Positions 59,360 to 64,000 of a DNA stretch of 64,000 nucleotides are shown here, piece after piece; position 1 is the first letter of the stretch, and each line of letters opens with the position of its first letter. The notes under the pieces were generated by a model. The model was not told the origin of the DNA. It did not search any database and was given only the letters and a program-made list of their open reading frames with translations. The stretch lies in assembly GCF_003057885.1 (NCBI RefSeq), contig NZ_QAGK01000001.1:62001-126000 (forward strand), written 5' to 3'. The position numbers were made by a program, and so were the translations under genes. This stretch comes from Oceaniglobus ichthyenteri (GTDB taxonomy: Bacteria; Pseudomonadota; Alphaproteobacteria; Rhodobacterales; Rhodobacteraceae).

Positions 59360-60337
59360 ATGAAAATTCTTGCCGTTGACGACGATCCATTTATTTTGGA
59401 ACTTTTGACAATCATGTCAACGCGATTGGGTTTTGCCGATATCATAACCGTGCCATCGGGCGAAGCGGCGTTGGAAACCCTGCGCGACACGGCGTCAACA
59501 TTTGACTGTTTCTTGTTGGATATCAGCATGCCCGGCATGGACGGGATCGAACTTTGCAGTCGCATTCGATCACTTTCCGCCTATCGCACAACTCCCATTA
59601 TCATGCTGACCGCGATGACCGATACGGATTACGTCGAGCGTGCATTCAAGGCGGGCGCCACGGATTACGCGAATAAACCGTTTGATATTGTCGAATTGGG
59701 TGCCAGACTGCGCATCGCGCAAGAATTGGTCATGGCGCGCGCATCCACTAAACCGAAAGACGACGCACAACCAGGCAGTGATACACCCAATCCCATTGGC
59801 ACGCATCAATTCGAACTGTCCGACGAAATTGCGTTCGAAGACATCGACTCGTTGGTTGAACTCACAGCTTTGGGGAATTACCTGATTCAATTGTCCCGTG
59901 ACGCCGCGATCGCATCACAGGTTATCGCCGTGAAAGTTGAAGATATTGAGGCGATTTATGATCAGACATCGTCGGATCAATTTATTGGCGCTCTGGAGCA
60001 TGTCATAAAATCAATCGGCAGTGTATTTGATTCTTATGGTTATTTGATGGGGTATACTGGCAACGGCATATTCATCATCATTTCGCACAAAGTGAAACTT
60101 GAGCCATCAATCAGTCTGGAACACAAAATTCAGGCCTTACTGGAAGAAAATGCGCTGCCGTTGGAGAATGGCGTTTCATTCCCGATTGAAGTGTCTCTTG
60201 GAAATCCGATCCGGCCCAGCACCAATAAAACACAACCGGTTCGAAAGACATTCGAACGGGCAATTTCACGGGCCGAAAACCGGGCCGCAAAAAAACGCGC
60301 CGAAGTGGTTGCGCCAAAAAAGCGTATTATCGGATGA
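59360..60337 (+). CDS. Response regulator with degenerate GGDEF-like C-terminal domain (RR2)
   Basis: A 325-residue regulator. The receiver (1-122) has ILAVDDDPFILE, phospho-acceptor Asp54 (FLLDISMPGMDG) and NKPFD. After a linker rich in Pro, Asp and Thr comes a domain of about 150 residues with the strand-helix order of a GGDEF cyclase. At the signature position it reads YTGNGIF (232-238), and the later SIGIA-like strand is VSLGNP (278-283). Diguanylate cyclase activity is therefore unlikely. It ends with a basic tail (KKRAEVVAPKKR). Convergent with HK2. Confidence 0.8.
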   Translation: MKILAVDDDPFILELLTIMSTRLGFADIITVPSGEAALETLRDTASTFDCFLLDISMPGMDGIELCSRIRSLSAYRTTPIIMLTAMTDTDYVERAFKAGATDYANKPFDIVELGARLRIAQELVMARASTKPKDDAQPGSDTPNPIGTHQFELSDEIAFEDIDSLVELTALGNYLIQLSRDAAIASQVIAVKVEDIEAIYDQTSSDQFIGALEHVIKSIGSVFDSYGYLMGYTGNGIFIIISHKVKLEPSISLEHKIQALLEENALPLENGVSFPIEVSLGNPIRPSTNKTQPVRKTFERAISRAENRAAKKRAEVVAPKKRIIG

Positions 60338-60388
60338 TTTCCGGCCCGGGCGTACTGGGAGTTTACCCCCACGAATGCCCCTTGCCCG

Positions 60389-62212
60389 TTATACTGGTTC
60401 TTGTTCGGGGACGGTAAACCAGAATGTCGTGTGTCCGTCTTCGGCACTGTGAAAACCGATTTCGCCGCCCGTTTGTTCAACAATCTGTTTGGTGATGTTC
60501 AACCCCAGACCCGTGCCGCCCCTTTGCCGTCTTGCGGATGCGGCAGCCTGTGAAAACGGTTTGAACATCTGATCTCGGAAAACGTCAGGTATGCCGTCAC
60601 CTTTATTCGTTACTGAAATGCGGATCCCGTCCGGCACGGTATCAACCTTGACAACAACCGTGCTGCCTTTGTCGGCGAATTTCGCCGCGTTCGACAATAG
60701 ATTTGCCATCACCTGCTGAAATCTTTTTGGATCCACAAAACCCATCAAGGATCTGTCAGGGCAATCAATATCAAACCGAATCCCATATTTTTCCGCATAG
60801 GTCATATTCGATAAGATCGCGTCGTCGATAAGTCCCGCAATGCGGTGTTGCGACAGTGAAAATCGCATCTGTCTGGCCGAGAATTTTTCAAAATCAAGGA
60901 TATCGTTGATCAAGGCATGAAGCCGCTTGCCGTTCTCTTGCGCGATATACAACAACCGCTGTACGTCGTCAGAAAAGGTTTCCTCATCCATCGACGACAT
61001 CAGATCAAGAGAGCCGAGTATTGACGTCAACGGCGTTCTGAGTTCATGGCTCACAGTGGCGACAAATTCACTTTTCATTTCGTTCAACCGCCGCTGTTCG
61101 GTAATATCAACGATCTGGGAAATAAAATGATCCGGGTTGCCTGCGGCGTCCCTGACAATCCCGACACTCAGCAATCCCCACATGATCGTGTCGTTTGCCC
61201 GGATGTAACGTTTCTCAATTTGATACGATGGTATTTCCCCGGTTTTCAAAAGCTCCAATTGGTTCAGATCGCCCTGCAAATCGTCAGGATGCGTGATGCT
61301 TTGAAAATCGAGGCACAGCAGTTTTTCTTCGGGATAGCCCAACAGATCGCACAGCGCGCGGTTGGCCTGCAAAATCGCGCCGTCCAGACCAATGACCGCA
61401 TTGCCGACCGTGGAATTGTCAAAGGATGACCGAAACTGCTGAACGCTTCGGCGCAGTTCGATCTCGGCGGTTTTGCGCGCGGTGATATCCGCCATCGCGC
61501 CAATGACACTGACAACCTTGCCGGTTTCATCGCGCCGGGCCACGGCGACATGGGTGTGGAACCACTGCCAATGTGTGTCATCCTTGGATCGAAACCGATA
61601 CTCGGCCTGGGCGCGCGGCACGATATCCTCCTGACACAACCGAACAGGGGTAAGCGCCGTGGTCAGCTCATCAGGATGCACCCGGCTGCGCCACGCCTCC
61701 TGAACATCTGTCGTATCGGATTTTTCAATCTCCAGTAGATCGCGCCAAATATCGGATACGACGACCGTCTGATCAATCGGGTTATATTCAAAAATCCCGA
61801 TGCGCGCCCCTTTGATTGCATTGTTGGCCCTTTGCAACTCATCCTGCATCTGCCGGGCCGATGCCAGATCGGAACTGACGTCGCGCAGGATAAGCGCGTG
61901 CTGTTCGCCCCGTTCGGCATCTGTCCATGTTGTCAGGCGCACCGCCAGTGGAACCTGATCGCCCTGTTTTGTTCGCCCGGTCAACACCTTGGCAAAGGTA
62001 TCGACCGTTGGCTGGTCAACCAGTTCGACAATATCACTCATTGACGAAACCATGAGAATGTCGGTGATGGGCCGCCCGGTTAAACTTTCGGGTTTATATC
62101 CGAACAACTCTTCAGTCGCGCAATTGCAGTGGCGAATTTCGCCCTCTGACCCCAGGATCATCAGCGGAACCTGCATGTGTTTGAAGGCGTCTGTGATCGA
62201 CGTGTCAGCCAT
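60389..62212 (-). CDS. Soluble multi-PAS sensor histidine kinase (HK2)
   Basis: A 607-residue kinase without membrane segments, built like HK1: PAS domains at about 8-115, 130-247 and 255-372, then HisKA with His389 in SHELRTPLTSILGS, and HATPase_c with N-box QQVMANLLSNAAKF, G1 box NKGDGIP and G2 box GGTGLGLNI. Long runs match HK1 exactly or nearly so (RANNAIKGAR, RFRSKDDTHW-type, MWGLLSVG, FEKFSA). It is convergent with RR2 and divergent from RR3 across a 330-base gap, so RR3 or RR2 are its likely partners. Confidence 0.9.
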   Translation of the reverse strand: MADTSITDAFKHMQVPLMILGSEGEIRHCNCATEELFGYKPESLTGRPITDILMVSSMSDIVELVDQPTVDTFAKVLTGRTKQGDQVPLAVRLTTWTDAERGEQHALILRDVSSDLASARQMQDELQRANNAIKGARIGIFEYNPIDQTVVVSDIWRDLLEIEKSDTTDVQEAWRSRVHPDELTTALTPVRLCQEDIVPRAQAEYRFRSKDDTHWQWFHTHVAVARRDETGKVVSVIGAMADITARKTAEIELRRSVQQFRSSFDNSTVGNAVIGLDGAILQANRALCDLLGYPEEKLLCLDFQSITHPDDLQGDLNQLELLKTGEIPSYQIEKRYIRANDTIMWGLLSVGIVRDAAGNPDHFISQIVDITEQRRLNEMKSEFVATVSHELRTPLTSILGSLDLMSSMDEETFSDDVQRLLYIAQENGKRLHALINDILDFEKFSARQMRFSLSQHRIAGLIDDAILSNMTYAEKYGIRFDIDCPDRSLMGFVDPKRFQQVMANLLSNAAKFADKGSTVVVKVDTVPDGIRISVTNKGDGIPDVFRDQMFKPFSQAAASARRQRGGTGLGLNITKQIVEQTGGEIGFHSAEDGHTTFWFTVPEQEPV

Positions 62213-62542
62213 TTTTCCAGTTCCTTAGCGCGTTGTCGTCATCATAGGTTTTCAGCAAAACCTTTCAGGCCGCCGACATAAAATTGCATTCTTGCCGGTT
62301 TTCATTGTCGTAACGTCCGCGGCGCACAGGCAATGCAACAGGGCTGGCGAAACCCCTGCGCACCCTATCCCTCACTGACCCTTGGATATCAAGTAATTTG
62401 CCATCCGTGCCGGTCCGGCCTTTCCAAAATGCGCGCGTATTGTGAGCGAAGCATGGACTAAGGAAGATTTGACCGTCAAATGGTTGGACACCGACAACTA
62501 CCTATGGTTGTATAGGCAGGCAACGCCAGACAGGAGGGGATT
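62213..62542. other. Divergent intergenic region between HK2 and RR3
   Basis: About 330 bases without a plausible gene, expected to hold promoters for the two divergent signalling genes. It contains a short inverted repeat (TTTGACCGTCAAA, near 62467-62479) and CCTATGGTTGTATAGG near 62501-62516. I cannot choose a definite promoter. The GGAGGGG block just before the RR3 GTG is a strong ribosome-binding site. Confidence 0.4.
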
Positions 62543-63751
62543 GTGATTTTAGGTTACGTACTGGTTGGCATGATCGCCGGTCTGGCTGCGCTTGTGGTTT
62601 CGCTTTTACTTGGGGTGTCCTGGACGACTGCGGTTCTGATGTACCCTGTGGTTGGGGCGGGTGTCTTGTTTTTGATGCCCCTCGGCCACTTGGCGCTTGG
62701 CCGTTTTGTGCCCCGGTCTGTCGCCCCGTCGGCACAGCCCCAACAGGGCGGATATGCCGAAACATCGCACGCCGCCCCCCCCGCGGATCAGACTTCGCCA
62801 CTGCCAATGCGGATTCTGGCGGTTGATGATGATCCTTTCATTCTTGAACTGATACCGATGATCGCGGCAAAGGTTGGCTTTTCCGACATTACCACCGCGG
62901 CCTCGGGAAAAGAGGCGTTGAACGCGCTGTCTGATACCAAAACCACGATCGACTGTATCCTGCTTGATGTCAGCATGCCGGAAATGGACGGGATCGAACT
63001 GTGTGGGCGGATCCGGAAAATCCCGGCCTATCGCCACACACCGATCATCATGTTGACCGCAATGCGCGATCTGAAAAATATGGGCCACGCGTTTCGCGCC
63101 GGTGCCACCGATTACGCAACGAAACCATTCGACGTTACCGAATTGGGAACGCGCCTGAAAATGGCACAGGAAACGGTTCAGGCACATCAGCCGACATATC
63201 AGGACGGAGCCACATCGAATACCAACCTGGAATTGGCCGCACCTTTCTCCGTGGCCAGCGCAATGGAAATTGAAAAAGTCAATAATCTGATCGAACCTCT
63301 GGTTCTGATGAATTACCTCAGCCATTTACCCCGCAAAGATGTGCCCAATGTTCAGGTGTTTGCAATTCGACCGGATCAAAGTACCGCCGATTTCACATCA
63401 CCACAGTCCTTTGCGCTGCGTCAGAATTTGGCCATCGCCACCGCCGAATGCATCGGATTGGATCGGACCTTGATGGCGTTTCTCGCAGACGGAACGCTTT
63501 TGGCAATCGCCGAGTCTGCGGATTTGATGTTTGCCCTTGAAATTGAGACAGACATCGAAACCAGATTTGCGCAATTGGCATCCTCTGCCGACACGGCGCA
63601 GGAAATCGGTATTTCCGTTGGCGGACCCGTCCATCCGATTGGCGCAAAGCCCGAGCGCGCGGGATCGGCTGTTATTCGTGCCACCGCGCTTGCCGCGCAA
63701 AGAGAATCCTACAAGCAAGGCGGAGCAGCCTCAGAAGCGGCCACAGCGTAA
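62543..63751 (+). CDS. Membrane-anchored response regulator with degenerate GGDEF-like domain (RR3)
   Basis: A 402-residue protein starting at GTG 62543 after a strong GGAGG. Two hydrophobic helices (about 4-24 and 28-50) form a hairpin anchor, followed by a Pro/Gln/Ala-rich linker. The receiver begins at residue 89 (RILAVDDDPFILE) with phospho-acceptor Asp142 (ILLDVSMPEMDG) and TKPFD. The C-terminal domain (about 240-390) aligns with that of RR2: MNYL, QVFAI, FLADGTL at the GGDEF position (313-319) and ISVGGPV (357-363). Receiver domains tied to the membrane without a kinase part are uncommon. Confidence 0.82.
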   Translation: MILGYVLVGMIAGLAALVVSLLLGVSWTTAVLMYPVVGAGVLFLMPLGHLALGRFVPRSVAPSAQPQQGGYAETSHAAPPADQTSPLPMRILAVDDDPFILELIPMIAAKVGFSDITTAASGKEALNALSDTKTTIDCILLDVSMPEMDGIELCGRIRKIPAYRHTPIIMLTAMRDLKNMGHAFRAGATDYATKPFDVTELGTRLKMAQETVQAHQPTYQDGATSNTNLELAAPFSVASAMEIEKVNNLIEPLVLMNYLSHLPRKDVPNVQVFAIRPDQSTADFTSPQSFALRQNLAIATAECIGLDRTLMAFLADGTLLAIAESADLMFALEIETDIETRFAQLASSADTAQEIGISVGGPVHPIGAKPERAGSAVIRATALAAQRESYKQGGAASEAATA

Positions 63752-63792
63752 TAAAAACAGTGGCCCTTCATTGCGCGCGAAATCACGCTTGA

Positions 63793-64000
63793 TTAATACT
63801 CAAGATCCATCACAATCGGCAGATGATCGGACGCGCGCAGGGACAATGGCGATTGATGCACGAAACTTTCGCTTTCGGCAGACGCACCTTTTAGCATGAA
63901 CCGATCAAGCGCGGCCATGGGCCGGGCCGCATGAAAACTGTTGCCCGGCGCGATCTGGGTAAATCCCGTTCCCAAAAGGCGCAGCATATTGCCATCTTCG
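63793..64000 (-). CDS. Endonuclease/exonuclease/phosphatase family protein (C-terminal part)
   Basis: The last 68 codons of a minus-strand gene that continues beyond the window. The ending RASDHLPIVMDLEY has the S-D-H of the EEP (DNase I-like) catalytic histidine, and ALDRFML with the small FVHQSPLSLRASDHLP segment fits a short family member. The substrate (DNA, phospholipid or inositol phosphate) cannot be inferred. It converges with RR3, 41 bases apart. Confidence 0.7.
   Translation of the reverse strand, partial: EDGNMLRLLGTGFTQIAPGNSFHAARPMAALDRFMLKGASAESESFVHQSPLSLRASDHLPIVMDLEY

Overview
The window reads as about 64 kb of chromosome from an alphaproteobacterium of the Rhodobacteraceae, most likely the marine Roseobacter group. 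This is inferred from gene content: several ABC and TRAP solute transporters, a trimethylamine-methyltransferase-family protein, IalB-family and DUF882 envelope proteins, an acyl-carrier-protein/ketosynthase/LpxD cluster, and an RTX-repeat protein with a Hint domain. DNA is moderately GC-rich and gene-dense, with many 1-14 nt gene overlaps. I see no insertion sequence, prophage, integrase or CRISPR array; this looks like resident chromosome.

Layout. 1-4.4 kb: a branched-chain amino-acid-type ABC transporter (end of the binding protein, livG, livF, livH, livM). 4.5-5.1 kb: a MobA/MocA-like nucleotidyltransferase. 5.2-8.5 kb: a large RTX/Hint protein on the minus strand, ending in stacked terminators. 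9.2-11.7 kb: molybdate transporter modABC, lying directly behind a tRNA-Leu(CAA) gene. 11.7-16.2 kb: zinc metallopeptidase, YqaA-like membrane protein, DsbB, a thioesterase and a PpiD-like chaperone. 16.2-22 kb: trpE, a TRAP transporter (small permease, large permease, binding protein) and a beta-hydroxyacid dehydrogenase. 22-26.1 kb: penicillin-acylase-family hydrolase and a HerA-like ATPase. 26.1-26.4 kb: a non-coding stretch with two terminator-ended structured segments that look like tandem small RNAs.

26.5-32.4 kb: envelope genes (IalB family, ketosynthase, acyl carrier protein, LpxD, L,D-transpeptidase, DUF882). 32.4-36.6 kb: MttB-family methyltransferase divergent from guaA and a DMT exporter. 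36.7-43.2 kb: FadL-type porin, a second DMT exporter, an uncharacterised P-loop protein beside metA (with acetyl-CoA-type residue Glu111), a lipoprotein hydrolase, polyphosphate kinase 2 and a TetR regulator. 43.4-47.7 kb: a two-gene RND efflux system. 47.8-49.6 kb: ribokinase and a divergent sulfotransferase-like protein. 49.6-55.2 kb: a five-gene minus-strand operon (SDR, serine hydrolase fused to a META domain, HdeD, Abhydrolase_9, patatin). 55.4-56.5 kb: AI-2E-family transporter.

56.8-63.8 kb is the most unusual region: a signalling island with two soluble, closely paralogous PAS histidine kinases and three response regulators with nearly matching receiver domains. None has a DNA-binding output. 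Two carry a C-terminal domain that looks like a GGDEF fold that has lost its GGDEF signature, and one of these is anchored by an N-terminal membrane hairpin. The window ends in the C-terminus of an endonuclease/exonuclease/phosphatase-family protein. All calls come from reading the sequence; no database search was run.
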